Below, one piece after another: positions 47,179 through 56,000 of a stretch of DNA of 64,000 nt. The stretch comes from Alteribacter keqinensis (GTDB taxonomy: Bacteria; Bacillota; Bacilli; Bacillales; Salisediminibacteriaceae), in contig NZ_RHIB01000002.1 in NCBI RefSeq assembly GCF_003710255.1, positions 434,001 through 498,000 on the forward strand, read 5' to 3'. Position 1 is the stretch's first letter, and the number at the start of each line of letters is the position of its first letter. The notes below the pieces were generated by a model. That model ran no database searches. It was given only the letters and a program-made list of their open reading frames with translations, and was not told where the DNA came from. Both the position numbers and the translations under genes were made by a program.

Positions 47179-48066
47179 ATGGCTGAAACGACTGTTAATA
47201 AACCAGCTGCAAAGCCGCCATCGCCGACGGTTGAAAATTTCAAAACCATTTTCAAAAAATTACGCAAAAACAAAGCGGCAATGGTCGGCGGTTACTTTAT
47301 TATCTTTTTTGTATTAGTGGCAATCTTCGGACCACTTTTTACATCCGGTTCACCGACTTCCATTGATCCGACGAACAGGATGGCATCACCATCTGCGGAT
47401 AACTGGTTCGGAACTGACCACCAAGGAAGGGATATCTTCACGCGGATCATCCACGGGATGTCCATCACATTATATATCGGCTTTGTTTCCGTATTAATCG
47501 GGGCTATAGTCGGGGTGCTTATAGGGGTTATCTCCGGGTATTACGGAAAAAAAGTAGATGCAATTCTCATGCGTTGTATGGACGTGCTTCTTGCGTTCCC
47601 TGGTATCCTTCTTGCTCTTGCGATTGTAAGTGTACTGGGAGGAAGCCTGCAAAACGTGATTATCGCCGTTGGTATCTTCTCGGTTCCAATGTTTGCAAGA
47701 ATTGTGCGTGGTTCCACGCTTGCGGTTCGAAAACTTGAATATGTAGATGCGGTTCGTGCACTGGGTGCAACGGATACGCGCATTATTTTCAGACACATCC
47801 TGCCTAACATTATGTCACCCATCATCGTTCAGTCGACGCTCCGTATGGCAACTGCGATTCTGACAGCCAGCGGACTTTCGTTCTTAGGTTTAGGTGCACA
47901 GCCGCCGACACCTGAATGGGGTGCCATGCTGAGTGCCGGGCGTAACTATATGTGGGACAGCCCTCACATTGCCTTATTCCCTGGTCTCGCCATTGTCATT
48001 GTCGTATTAGCCTTCAACATTTTTGGTGACGGTTTACGCGACGCTCTTGATCCTAAGACGAAATAA
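47179..48066 (+). CDS. peptide ABC transporter permease (DppC/OppC type)
   Basis: A 295-residue inner-membrane permease. A long cytoplasmic N-terminus (1-40) is followed by six predicted helices. FGTDHQGRDIFTRIIHGM is the conserved OppC/DppC sequence before the core. The EAA loop YVDAVRALGATDTRIIFRHI, LPNIMSPIIVQ contacts the ATPase, and GLSFLGLGAQPPTPEWGAML is diagnostic of this subfamily. It forms a heterodimer with the next gene product. Start ATG at 47179 (AGGGGGAAG upstream). Confidence 0.94.
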   Translation: MAETTVNKPAAKPPSPTVENFKTIFKKLRKNKAAMVGGYFIIFFVLVAIFGPLFTSGSPTSIDPTNRMASPSADNWFGTDHQGRDIFTRIIHGMSITLYIGFVSVLIGAIVGVLIGVISGYYGKKVDAILMRCMDVLLAFPGILLALAIVSVLGGSLQNVIIAVGIFSVPMFARIVRGSTLAVRKLEYVDAVRALGATDTRIIFRHILPNIMSPIIVQSTLRMATAILTASGLSFLGLGAQPPTPEWGAMLSAGRNYMWDSPHIALFPGLAIVIVVLAFNIFGDGLRDALDPKTK

Positions 48067-48087
48067 CGAAGAGAGAGGTGAGAAACG

Positions 48088-49011
48088 ATGTTTGTCTATA
48101 TCATTCGACGCTTATTACAAACCATCCCCGTACTGATCGGGGTTACAATCTTAGTTTTTTCCATGATGCACCTTATTCCCGGTGACCCGGCTCAGATCAT
48201 CGCCGGTGAAAGTGCCAGTGAAGCACAGGTTGAACAGATGCGTGAACGACTTGGCTTGAACGAGCCGCTTCCTGTTCAGTATGCAAAATTCATCGGCGGT
48301 GTTGTTCAAGGTGACTTAGGGAACTCCATCCGAAGCGGAAATCCGGTTAGTGCCGAGATTGGCGGACGAATTATGGTAACCATAGAGCTCGCCGTATACA
48401 GTACGATATTAAGTATTTTTATGGGACTTATTGCCGGTATTGTTTCTGCAACGAAGCGTTACACGTTTCTTGATACAGGAATTATGATTGTGGCTTTGTT
48501 CGGACTTTCCATGCCGAACTTCTGGCTTGGACTTATGCTTATTCAGTACTTTGCCCTGCCGCCGCTGCAGTGGTTCCCGGTTTCCGGCTGGGGAACTCCG
48601 GGTCATATCGTTCTTCCGGTTATTACACTTGGTACGGCCGGAGCTGCGATTATTGCCCGTATGACCCGTTCGTCCATGCTTGAAGTTATCAATCAGGATT
48701 ATATCCGTACAGCCCGTGCCAAAGGGGTAAAAGAGAAGTACGTTATTTACAAACACGCCCTTCGTAACGCCCTGATTCCGGTTGTTACGGTAGTTGGACT
48801 TCAGTTCGGGGTTCTTCTTGGCGGAACGGTGCTGACAGAAACAGTTTTTGCAATAAACGGTATGGGTCGACTGGTAATTGAGGCGATTAATGCCCGGGAC
48901 TTCCCGATCGTCCAAGGGTCTGTTCTTGTTATTGCCCTGTTGTTCGTGCTTGTAAACTTGATTGTCGACTTGAGTTACCGATTCTTAAATAAACGAATTG
49001 AACTGGATTAA
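48088..49011 (+). CDS. peptide ABC transporter permease (DppB/OppB type)
   Basis: A 307-residue permease. It has the N-terminal helix YIIRRLLQTIPVLIGVTILVF, then MMHLIPGDPA, LGLNEPLPVQYAKF and GDLGNSIRSGNPVS, then six helices. The EAA loop is YIRTARAKGVKEKYVIYKHA, LRNALIPVVT, and the C-terminal GGTVLTETVFAINGMGRL is typical. The order permease C before permease B is the reverse of the usual opp/dpp order. GAGAGGTGAG precedes the start. Confidence 0.94.
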   Translation: MFVYIIRRLLQTIPVLIGVTILVFSMMHLIPGDPAQIIAGESASEAQVEQMRERLGLNEPLPVQYAKFIGGVVQGDLGNSIRSGNPVSAEIGGRIMVTIELAVYSTILSIFMGLIAGIVSATKRYTFLDTGIMIVALFGLSMPNFWLGLMLIQYFALPPLQWFPVSGWGTPGHIVLPVITLGTAGAAIIARMTRSSMLEVINQDYIRTARAKGVKEKYVIYKHALRNALIPVVTVVGLQFGVLLGGTVLTETVFAINGMGRLVIEAINARDFPIVQGSVLVIALLFVLVNLIVDLSYRFLNKRIELD

Positions 49012-49029
49012 GGAGAGGAGGGTACTTCT

Positions 49030-50070
49030 ATGGAAAAGAAACGAAATATTATTGATGTAAAAGAACTGCAAACATCCTTTTTCGTTGATGGAAAAGAAGT
49101 AAAAGCCGTTGACGGCGTTACTTTTGCCGTACCAGGCGGTAAAACGCTCGGAATTGTAGGAGAGTCCGGTTCGGGCAAAAGTATCACCTCTCTTTCCATC
49201 ATGCGCCTCATTAATGAGCCAGGTGAAATTATAGGCGGCGAAATTAACTTTAACGGGGAAAACCTGTTGAACAAATCCGAGGGCCAGATGCGCCGGATCC
49301 GTGGAAATCAGATCTCAATGATTTTCCAGGAGCCGATGACATCGTTGAACCCTGTATTCACGGTAGGGGATCAAATCTCTGAAGCCGTCATGATTCACCA
49401 GGGGTTATCGAAGAAAGAAGCGATGAAGAAATCCCTTGAGATGCTTGAGCTCGTAGGAATTCCTTCTCCGAAAGCACGTTTGAAAAACTATCCTCACGAG
49501 TTGTCGGGGGGAATGCGCCAGCGTGTGATGATCGCGATTGCTCTTGCGTGCCGTCCGGAGGTGCTGATTGCCGATGAGCCGACGACAGCTCTTGACGTAA
49601 CGATTCAGGCGCAGATCCTCCGCTTAATTCGTAATCTTCAGGACGAGCTTGATATGAGTGTGATTCTGATTACCCACGACCTTGGTGTTGTAGCTGACAC
49701 GTGTGACTACGTAGCGGTTATGTACGCCGGTAAAATTGTGGAGTACGCACATGTGAATACACTGTTTGCGAACCCGAAACACCCGTACACGGTTGGACTG
49801 TTAAAATCCCTCCCGCGTCACGATATTGATATGGAAGGTGATCTAAGCACCATCAAAGGGACGGTACCAACACCTGATAATATGCCAGAAGGCTGCCGTT
49901 TCGCACCGCGATGCCCGTTCGCACGTGAGATGTGCCGCGAGAGCCTGCCTCACTTAGAGGATCTTGAACAAGGAAATCAAGTCCGCTGTTGGATTCATAC
50001 CGACAAATGGGACGGCCCGGAGGTGAACGTCAAAAATGACTACGAATCTGCTGCAAGTAAACAATCTTAA
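49030..50070 (+). CDS. peptide ABC transporter ATPase (DppD/OppD type)
   Basis: A 346-residue ATPase: Walker [19 protein letters not shown]-loop [13 protein letters not shown], signature [20 protein letters not shown], Walker [14 protein letters not shown], and switch His [10 protein letters not shown]. The C-terminal oligopeptide-transport extension has [15 protein letters not shown] with conserved Cys residues, as in OppD/DppD proteins that carry an iron-sulfur cluster in some members. It overlaps the next gene by 35 bases. Energises peptide import together with the following ATPase. Confidence 0.95.
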   Translation: MEKKRNIIDVKELQTSFFVDGKEVKAVDGVTFAVPGGKTLGIVGESGSGKSITSLSIMRLINEPGEIIGGEINFNGENLLNKSEGQMRRIRGNQISMIFQEPMTSLNPVFTVGDQISEAVMIHQGLSKKEAMKKSLEMLELVGIPSPKARLKNYPHELSGGMRQRVMIAIALACRPEVLIADEPTTALDVTIQAQILRLIRNLQDELDMSVILITHDLGVVADTCDYVAVMYAGKIVEYAHVNTLFANPKHPYTVGLLKSLPRHDIDMEGDLSTIKGTVPTPDNMPEGCRFAPRCPFAREMCRESLPHLEDLEQGNQVRCWIHTDKWDGPEVNVKNDYESAASKQS

Positions 50071-51055
50071 ACAGTATTTTCCTATTAAAGGTGGAATCTT
50101 CGGCCGCCGTATCAATGACGTTAAAGCCGTAGACGACATCACATTCGGCGTTCGCGAAGGTGAAACGTTAAGTATCGTAGGAGAGTCCGGCTGTGGTAAA
50201 TCCACAACAGGCCGTGCGATCCTCCGTCTTGACGAGCCGACGAGCGGTGAAGTTTCGTTCAACGGTGAAGATCTGCTGGCTCTAAGTAAAAGCGACATGC
50301 GTAAGCGCCGGAAAGATCTTCAGATTATTTTCCAGGATCCTTATGCTTCCATCAACCCGCGTCAGACAGTGCGCCAGGTTTTAAACGAAGCAATGGAAAT
50401 TCAAAACGTTGTGCCTAAGGCGAAACGCCTTGACCGCATGATGGAACTGATGGAGACGGTTGGCCTCGGGGCTCACCAGCTTGACCGCTTCCCTCACGAA
50501 TTCAGCGGCGGACAGCGTCAGCGTATCGGTATTGCACGCGCGCTGGCTGTGGATCCGAAGCTTATCGTCTGTGACGAGAGTGTATCCGCTCTTGACGTAT
50601 CCATTCAGGCACAGGTATTGAACCTGCTTAAAAAATTACAGAAGGAATTTAACCTCACGTACCTGTTTATATCACACGACCTGGGTGTTGTCCGTCACAT
50701 TTCCGACCGTGTTATGGTAATGTATCTCGGTAAAATTGTCGAAATCGGTGACAAAAAGTCTGTGTTCGACAATCCGAAGCACCCGTACACGAAGACGTTG
50801 CTGTCTGCGATCCCTGTTCCGGATCCGACTGCCACGCGCGATCAGATTGTCCTGAAGGGCGATGTTCCTTCTCCAATCGATCCGCCGACCGGCTGCCGTT
50901 TCCACACCCGCTGCCCGTTTGCAACGGACAAGTGTAAAGACGAAGTTCCGGAGCTTCGCAACACTGGCAAGGATATGATGAAAGAAGGCCACAACGCCGC
51001 CTGCCATTATATTGAAGAGATTGAAAGCGGCGAGATGAAGCCGAAGTATACGTAA
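50036..51055 (+). CDS. peptide ABC transporter ATPase (DppF/OppF type)
   Basis: A 339-residue ATPase: [20 protein letters not shown] (OppF N-terminus), Walker A GESGCGKSTTGRAILRL, Q-loop IFQDPYASINPR, signature HEFSGGQRQRIGIARALAVD, Walker B LIVCDESVSALDVS, ISHDLGVVRHISDRVMVMYL and a C-terminal TGCRFHTRCPFATDKC. It begins inside the preceding ATPase gene (GGAGGTGAA upstream). Last gene of the operon, followed by a terminator. Confidence 0.95.
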   Translation: MTTNLLQVNNLKQYFPIKGGIFGRRINDVKAVDDITFGVREGETLSIVGESGCGKSTTGRAILRLDEPTSGEVSFNGEDLLALSKSDMRKRRKDLQIIFQDPYASINPRQTVRQVLNEAMEIQNVVPKAKRLDRMMELMETVGLGAHQLDRFPHEFSGGQRQRIGIARALAVDPKLIVCDESVSALDVSIQAQVLNLLKKLQKEFNLTYLFISHDLGVVRHISDRVMVMYLGKIVEIGDKKSVFDNPKHPYTKTLLSAIPVPDPTATRDQIVLKGDVPSPIDPPTGCRFHTRCPFATDKCKDEVPELRNTGKDMMKEGHNAACHYIEEIESGEMKPKYT

Positions 51056-51060
51056 GAACC

Positions 51061-51092
51061 AAAACCCTGCTCTTTAAGGAGCGGGGTTTTTT
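51061..51092 (+). terminator. terminator after the peptide transporter operon
   Basis: AAAACCCTGCTC pairs with GAGCGGGGTTTT (one G-T), with a short loop and T6. Confidence 0.85.
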
Positions 51093-51124
51093 GCTGCAGT
51101 TAAAGAGGAGGGCAAAGAAGGCAT

Positions 51125-51165
51125 CATTTAAGTCCCCCGCCTGCTTTGGACGGGGGACTTAAATG
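51125..51165. repeat. perfect 15-bp inverted repeat
   Basis: CATTTAAGTCCCCCG (51125-51139) and its exact complement (51151-51165) enclose an 11-base loop. It sits between the transporter terminator and the deacetylase 3' end. Neither side has a T run, so it is not a standard terminator and resembles a REP-type palindrome or mRNA-end hairpin. Confidence 0.75.
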
Positions 51166-51200
51166 AGTTTATTCCGGTTGTGATGACAGGCCGACACTCC

Positions 51201-52145
51201 CTACTCTTTCTCTAATCCTATTTTCTCTTTAAAGTCTTCTATATCATCCCGGTTACTTATCTCGATACGGGGAATACGGTAAGGATCCTGATCGGGACGG
51301 GCTTTATCTAAATCACTGGTGAAAGCCATTTTAAAGTCCATTTCTTCCAATAAATCAGCTGTTTTATTGTTATATGCCCCGTATGGATAGGCAAAATAAT
51401 CAGAACGGTTATTTAGATTGTTCACGCTAATTTCGATGTCTTTTTTCACAGCGCTTATAGGTTCAGAGATGAGATAAGCTACCCCTTTTTCATTCTGGTG
51501 ATGAAAATTATAGGTGTGACTGTAGTATTCAAATACATCTGTGGCGGCCATGATATCCGAAATACTCAGGTACTGGTTATGGGCCGGTTCATATTCGGAA
51601 TCTGATTCATCAATATATCCAGTTATAACAAAATTCAGCGCGGTAAATTGATGTTCTTTTAAAATTGGATAGGCTTCAATATGATTGTCTTTAAATCCGT
51701 CATCAAATGTAATTAGTACGCTTTTTTCGGGTAAATCTATTTCTCCTCTCATAAATAATTCAAATTCCTTTGAAGTTAACGTTACAAAATCCTCTTTTGC
51801 TAAAAGGTCCATTTGCTTCTCAAATTGTGATTTCAGGGTAATGGTTTTGTATAGTTCGCCATTCTTGTTGTAATGATGGTCTTGAATGTCATTATCGTCC
51901 AAGATTCTATGATACAACAGAACAGGTATTTCAGGTGCTGCACTGCCCTCATCGACCTTAAAGTCCCTCACGCCCCTGCCCCATCCCTGGTTTGTATCAT
52001 TTAAATCTATAGATTTATTTTCTGTAAATAAACCACTATTACTATCCATGGCAGTTGCGAAATCATCATAATAATAATTAACAATGGAACTGAAGAAAAA
52101 TACAAAGGTTAACAGAAATAAGGCATTAACCAGCATTATTCTCAT
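51201..52145 (-). CDS. polysaccharide deacetylase (NodB/CE4 family), membrane-anchored
   Basis: A 314-residue protein with an N-terminal membrane anchor (MLVNALFLLTFVFFFSSIV, 4-22) and an extracellular CE4 domain: PEIPVLLYHRILDDND, SVLITFDDGFKDN (metal-binding Asp), HTYNFHH (HxxxH-type metal site), DYFAYPYGAYNNKTADLL and AFTSDLDKARPDQDPYRIPR. It resembles IcaB/PgaB, which partly deacetylate exported poly-N-acetylglucosamine. The start overlaps the synthase stop by 4 bases (ATGA). Together with the GT2 synthase and GH16 enzyme it makes a compact three-gene operon. Confidence 0.9.
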   Translation of the reverse strand: MRIMLVNALFLLTFVFFFSSIVNYYYDDFATAMDSNSGLFTENKSIDLNDTNQGWGRGVRDFKVDEGSAAPEIPVLLYHRILDDNDIQDHHYNKNGELYKTITLKSQFEKQMDLLAKEDFVTLTSKEFELFMRGEIDLPEKSVLITFDDGFKDNHIEAYPILKEHQFTALNFVITGYIDESDSEYEPAHNQYLSISDIMAATDVFEYYSHTYNFHHQNEKGVAYLISEPISAVKKDIEISVNNLNNRSDYFAYPYGAYNNKTADLLEEMDFKMAFTSDLDKARPDQDPYRIPRIEISNRDDIEDFKEKIGLEKE

Positions 52146-53506
52146 GAGCCCGTCCTCCTGAGCTGACCTCTTTCAGGCGATGTTTGAAAACTCTTTCCAT
52201 TCCTCCTTGAGGCGTCCCACCCTTCCTTATTTTTCACATACATGATCGTTCCAACCGTTACAAAAACCAAACCCAGCAATCTATAAGTTATAATCTCATA
52301 AAGAATAAAGCAGGATATTTTAAAGTAATCCTTTCTGCTGTATGCTAAGCCAAACCTTCTGCTGATCACCATGGCTGTCACACTTCTATAAACAGCGAGT
52401 AAAAAGGTTACAGACAGAAAGGCTAAAGCAACCATATAGTTCCCTTGAGTCACTACTAAAATGACGCAGACAAATATGGTAAAAAATGCATTGATAGTTC
52501 CAAGAATAAAAGAGTCAAACAACAAGTATATGGAAGGTGCCCAGCCCAGCTTTTTAAAAAAAGCAGTCTTGTAATTAAGGATGCAGTCGAGAAACGCTTT
52601 TTGCCACCTTATCCTTTGCTTGAATAAATCAATGAACGATGATGGACATTCCGTATAGCATATGGCTTCTGGAATGAAAACAAGCTTATGCTTTTTATAC
52701 TTTTCTTTTTTTAATCTCAGGCAGCGGAGTGTAATGTCCATGTCTTCCCCCACTGTCTTCCGGTATCCATTCACTTCCAGCAGTATATTTTTCCTGAAGA
52801 CACCAAAGGCTCCGGCAATAATTGTCATAGATTGAAACTTGGTTTGTGTTAACCGGTGCAGATAAAAGTCTGTAAGGTATTGAATGATTTGATACTTTAT
52901 TAACCCTTTGGTATAAAAGGTAGGCTGAAGATTTTTCAGATCTCCATAAAAGCCTTGTCCAATTTGAACCATTCCTCCTGCAGCCATAATATGCTGATCG
53001 TCAAACCTGGTATTAATCACATTCAATGAGTTGGATTCGAGTACACTGTCAGCGTCTAAAGTGATCACGATTTCACTCTCAGAATGGTCAATCCCTGCAT
53101 TTAATGCGTCAGCCTTCCCCCCATTTTCCTTATCAATCATATAAATATTCGGATAAACAGCAGATTTATAGAGGCCTTTAATGAGGTTATAAGAAAGTGA
53201 TTCATCCGATGACTTTATGACCCGTTTCATTTTTAATTTATTTATGAGCAACTCTTTTGTCTGGTCGACGGATCCGTCGTTAATGATGATGACTTCATAG
53301 TTCGAATAGTCTAAATGATGAATCCCCTCAATACAGTTCATAATTATTTTTTCTTCATTAAAAGCCGGTATTAAAATAGAAATACGTTTTTCCTCACTCG
53401 TTTTAATAAATTCTCTTTTTTCTTTCACCAAGTATAGGGGTACAAAGATATACAGGATTTGAAAAACGATAAATATTGAGAATAACGATAGTGTAAGGAT
53501 CATCAT
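52142..53506 (-). CDS. processive family-2 glycosyltransferase (PgaC/IcaA/hyaluronan-synthase-like)
   Basis: A 454-residue membrane synthase. One N-terminal helix (LTLSLFSIFIVFQILYIFVP), then a GT2 domain: RISILIPAFNEEKIIMNCIE, IINDGSVDQTKELL, GKADALNAGIDHSESEIVIT, LDADSVLESN, GAFGVFRKNILLEVNGYRKT, GEDMDITLR and QRIRWQKAFLDCIL (Q/RxxRW product-chain motif). At least four C-terminal helices follow. It polymerises and exports a beta-linked polysaccharide, perhaps poly-GlcNAc given the adjacent deacetylase. Its GT2 domain and C-terminal membrane part resemble those of the GGT-GT2 fusion (GEDIDITLRMQKY, QRVRWQKAYIDCI), so the two are paralogues. AGGGGGAG precedes the start. Confidence 0.9.
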   Translation of the reverse strand: MMILTLSLFSIFIVFQILYIFVPLYLVKEKREFIKTSEEKRISILIPAFNEEKIIMNCIEGIHHLDYSNYEVIIINDGSVDQTKELLINKLKMKRVIKSSDESLSYNLIKGLYKSAVYPNIYMIDKENGGKADALNAGIDHSESEIVITLDADSVLESNSLNVINTRFDDQHIMAAGGMVQIGQGFYGDLKNLQPTFYTKGLIKYQIIQYLTDFYLHRLTQTKFQSMTIIAGAFGVFRKNILLEVNGYRKTVGEDMDITLRCLRLKKEKYKKHKLVFIPEAICYTECPSSFIDLFKQRIRWQKAFLDCILNYKTAFFKKLGWAPSIYLLFDSFILGTINAFFTIFVCVILVVTQGNYMVALAFLSVTFLLAVYRSVTAMVISRRFGLAYSRKDYFKISCFILYEIITYRLLGLVFVTVGTIMYVKNKEGWDASRRNGKSFQTSPERGQLRRTGS

Positions 53507-53507
53507 T

Positions 53508-54404
53508 TTACTCTCCCCCTTCAGCTCGGTAAACTCTCACATAATCGACTTCAAAAAATTGAGGAAAGGACGTCGTTTTATCCGGGGAGCCTGGCCAATC
53601 GCCGCCAATCGCTGTGTTTATATACAAATACATCTCTTCATGAGGGACAAATTGATTGGTTTTAAATCTTTCAATTCCATCAATAAACCACCTGATTTCT
53701 GATGGGTTCCACTCAATTCCGTAAGTATGGTACCCCTTGGAATAATCACTGCCATAATATGAGCTAAAATCACTTGAGAGGTTGCCCTCTTCATCCTCCC
53801 AATGAACCACCATCCATATTTCATTCGGCTTATCACCTAACATTTCTAAAATATCAATCTCAGGAAGCCATGTATGATCTATGTTTGGAAGAAGCCAAAA
53901 TGCCGGAAACATTCCCTTTCCTTCCGGGAGACGGGCCCTCATTTCTATTTTTCCGTACTTAAAACTAAACTTGTCCTTTGAATGGACTGCACCGGATGTA
54001 TACGACCGGTCTTCATAAATCTCAATTTTACTGGATAATATAAGGTTGCCATTACGCACGCTCACATTTTCCGGAGTATAGTATTGTAATTCATTGTTCT
54101 TTTCAGCAGGCCAATATTCTGTATTCCAACGACTCGTATCTAAAGCGTCCTCTTCAAATTCGTCTCTCCAAATCAATCTCCATTTTTTTTCATTCTCATC
54201 ATAGTATTGAGGTACAATTAAACTTTCGGGCCCTAAATTTCTTTTTAAGTCGTTAGCATTAACGGCCCTGGCAGCATGCATGGTTACTTCCGTTATTTCT
54301 TCCACCTGCGTTTTGAACTGACTGATTAAACTCTCAAACAGAAAAGGGATAGACCCAAACACTATGACAAGTATTACGATTGATAGACTCTTTATCAGAA
54401 ACAC
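53508..54404 (-). CDS. glycoside hydrolase family 16 enzyme, membrane-anchored
   Basis: A 298-residue extracellular enzyme with an N-terminal anchor (KSLSIVILVIVFGSIPFLF). The GH16 domain starts WRLIWRDEFEEDALDTSRWN and includes SGAVHSKDKFSFKYGKIEMR, ARLPEGKGMFPAFWLLP, the catalytic EIDILEMLGDKPNE (nucleophile and acid/base Glu of ExDxxE), GYHTYGIEWNPSEIRWFIDG and a C-terminal FEVDYVRVYR. Family members cleave beta-1,3(-1,4)-glucans or galactans. In a synthase operon it probably trims or releases the polymer. The start is GTG at 54404 with a poor ribosome binding site, and an operator-like palindrome lies just 9 bases upstream. Confidence 0.9.
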   Translation of the reverse strand: MFLIKSLSIVILVIVFGSIPFLFESLISQFKTQVEEITEVTMHAARAVNANDLKRNLGPESLIVPQYYDENEKKWRLIWRDEFEEDALDTSRWNTEYWPAEKNNELQYYTPENVSVRNGNLILSSKIEIYEDRSYTSGAVHSKDKFSFKYGKIEMRARLPEGKGMFPAFWLLPNIDHTWLPEIDILEMLGDKPNEIWMVVHWEDEEGNLSSDFSSYYGSDYSKGYHTYGIEWNPSEIRWFIDGIERFKTNQFVPHEEMYLYINTAIGGDWPGSPDKTTSFPQFFEVDYVRVYRAEGGE

Positions 54405-54412
54405 CCCGTTTA

Positions 54413-54581
54413 TTGTTCTTAATAAAGAACAAACAGATCAAAAAAATAAGTTCTTTATAATGCTTGGGTTTGTTCTATATAAAGAATAATACTACTAAAT
54501 AATTAGAAAGTAAACTAAAAAGACATAAGATTAAACAATAATTGATAAAGTTCATATACCTGAGTGGTTCTTTATAAAGAA
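54413..54581. promoter_or_regulatory. cluster of TTCTTWATAAAGAA operator-like palindromes
   Basis: Perfect or near-perfect palindromes occur at 54413-54432 (TTGTTCTT-AATA-AAGAACAA), 54473-54486 (TTCTATATAAAGAA) and 54568-54581 (TTCTTTATAAAGAA). A partial site is near 54451 (TTCTTTATAATG). They occupy the 314-base gap between the GH16 gene and the divergent NERD gene. Spread over 170 bases, they suggest cooperative binding of one dimeric regulator. None of the window's regulators is an obvious candidate. Confidence 0.65.
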
Positions 54582-54718
54582 TTACAGCCCCTCTTCCCCC
54601 TCTTTTCTATATGTAAAATAATAGCATCCTGTCGTATGTAGAAGAATTACGCGTTAAATTTGTCTTGATTGACGCACAACCCTGGTAATGCCATAATTTT
54701 ACTAACTTAATAGAAGAG

Positions 54719-55705
54719 ATGATATGTTTGATCAAAAAAAACCGCAGTATTCCGCTTGCTCTCCTTATTGCAGAAGCTGCTCACAGGCGCACGCCCCCCT
54801 TGCATCCCCGGTATCCTTATATAAAAAAGGACCACAGAAATTTTTCCTCCGGCTATAAAGGGGAATCCTCCGTTGATTACTACCTCAAGAACTGCCCTCT
54901 TTCTTCAAGTTACATCTATCACAACCTGAGGTTTGAACGTCCAGATGATGAAGCATTCGAAATGGATGTACTCCTAACTTTTCCCGGATATTTGTTAATT
55001 CTGGAAGTGAAGCACTACTCCGGCGAACCTGTTACGTTAAAGGCGGACCCTCACCAGCTTACATGGAAATCGTATGAAAAGAAGAAGAATACGTTTGATG
55101 ATCCCATATTGCAAGTGAAGCAACAGAAAAAGCAACTCCAACTCTGGCTCAGGACCAATAATCTGCCCCCGATGCCCGTCGAATACTTCGTTGTAATGGC
55201 CAATCCCCATTGTGAAGTGATCCTCTCCCCCTCTTATAAAGAGCGCGACCGCGTCATTCGCCCCTCTTATCTCGAATATCTCATTTATGAATTTGATCAG
55301 AAGCATAAGAAGAGTATTTTAACTGAAGGTGTGCTTCGGGATCTGGACCAAGCCCTGTTGAGTCAGCATAGGGAGCTTTTTAAGCCGGGGATGGAGCGGT
55401 ATAATGTGTCTTTTGAGGAACTGAAGAAAGGGGTTCATTGTCCGGACTGTAAGTATTTAAAGATGCGGAAGGTTCATAGAACTTGGGAGTGTGCTGCTTG
55501 TGGTTTTTATTCGAAAGAAGTGTTGCTCGATACACTCAAAGACTATTACCTCAAGACCGGGAAATCTATAACTAATCAGTTGTTCTCTCAATGGTGTGAA
55601 ATAAATAACAGGAAGACGATTAAGAAGACATTTAAGCGTCTCGATCTTAATTATGATGGGGAAACAAAAGCCAGAAGATATTTTCTGGGGGCGTTAATTC
55701 CTTAG
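54719..55705 (+). CDS. NERD-domain protein with C-terminal zinc ribbon (paralogue)
   Basis: A 328-residue paralogue of the protein at 43950. NERD region: HRNFSSGYKGESSVDYYLKN, YIYHNLRFERPDDEAFEMDV, LLTFPGYLLILEVKHYSGEP (D...E-x-K) and DDPILQVKQQKKQLQLWLR. A middle YFVVMANPHCEVILSPSYKE and ERDRVIRPSYLEYLIYE follow. The zinc ribbon is HCPDCKYLKMRK and WECAACGFYSKE, and the end is RLDLNYDGETKARRYFLGAL. Both paralogues share every block, about the same length, and a 21-bp-type repeat array that begins at the stop codon. The start is uncertain: ATG at 54719, or TTG at 54728, which would align better with the MIRK start of the paralogue. Confidence 0.83.
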   Translation: MICLIKKNRSIPLALLIAEAAHRRTPPLHPRYPYIKKDHRNFSSGYKGESSVDYYLKNCPLSSSYIYHNLRFERPDDEAFEMDVLLTFPGYLLILEVKHYSGEPVTLKADPHQLTWKSYEKKKNTFDDPILQVKQQKKQLQLWLRTNNLPPMPVEYFVVMANPHCEVILSPSYKERDRVIRPSYLEYLIYEFDQKHKKSILTEGVLRDLDQALLSQHRELFKPGMERYNVSFEELKKGVHCPDCKYLKMRKVHRTWECAACGFYSKEVLLDTLKDYYLKTGKSITNQLFSQWCEINNRKTIKKTFKRLDLNYDGETKARRYFLGALIP

Positions 55706-55775
55706 GGGGGAAAAAGTGAAGTTAGGGGGGAATTAATTCGACTTAGGGGAGAAATAACTTACATAAGAGGTGAAT
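55702..55775 (+). repeat. ~21-bp-phased repeat array beginning at the NERD stop codon
   Basis: Units of TTAGGGGGGAA start at 55702, 55722, 55743 (TTAGGGGAGAA) and, more degenerate, 55764 (TAAGAGGTGAA), with spacings of 20, 21 and 21. The stop codon TAG (55703-55705) is part of the first unit. The sequence differs from the TTTAAACAGGTT arrays, but period and placement are the same. Confidence 0.7.
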
Positions 55776-55937
55776 CCCCCCTCCTCTCAACCAAAAAAAA
55801 CAAGCCCGCAGGCTTATCTTCTAACAAAATGCTTAAGCTTCTCCAAATAATCCTCTCTGTTTTGTTCGAATTGACAGATAACTTTAATCCTGTCATAATT
55901 CATATCAATCGAAACTGCACCGAAAATGATAAATCCT

Positions 55938-55978
55938 CCTCTTCACCTATTGAAGAGGATGTTTTCGTTTTTTGCCAG
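55938..55978 (+). promoter_or_regulatory. hairpin with T run in the mtnX leader (possible attenuator)
   Basis: CCTCTTCA (55938-55945) and TGAAGAGG (55951-55958) with a 5-base loop, then ATGTTTTCGTTTTTT. It lies 43 bases before the mtnX start, so it could attenuate transcription. I see no S-box (SAM riboswitch) sequence upstream. Confidence 0.4.
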
Positions 55979-56000
55979 GATAAAAGAAAGGAGTGCAGTT

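Noticed and set aside
55790-56000. SAM (S-box) riboswitch before mtnX
   Set aside because: Methionine-salvage genes often have one, but I could not find the conserved S-box core; only a short hairpin with a T run is present.
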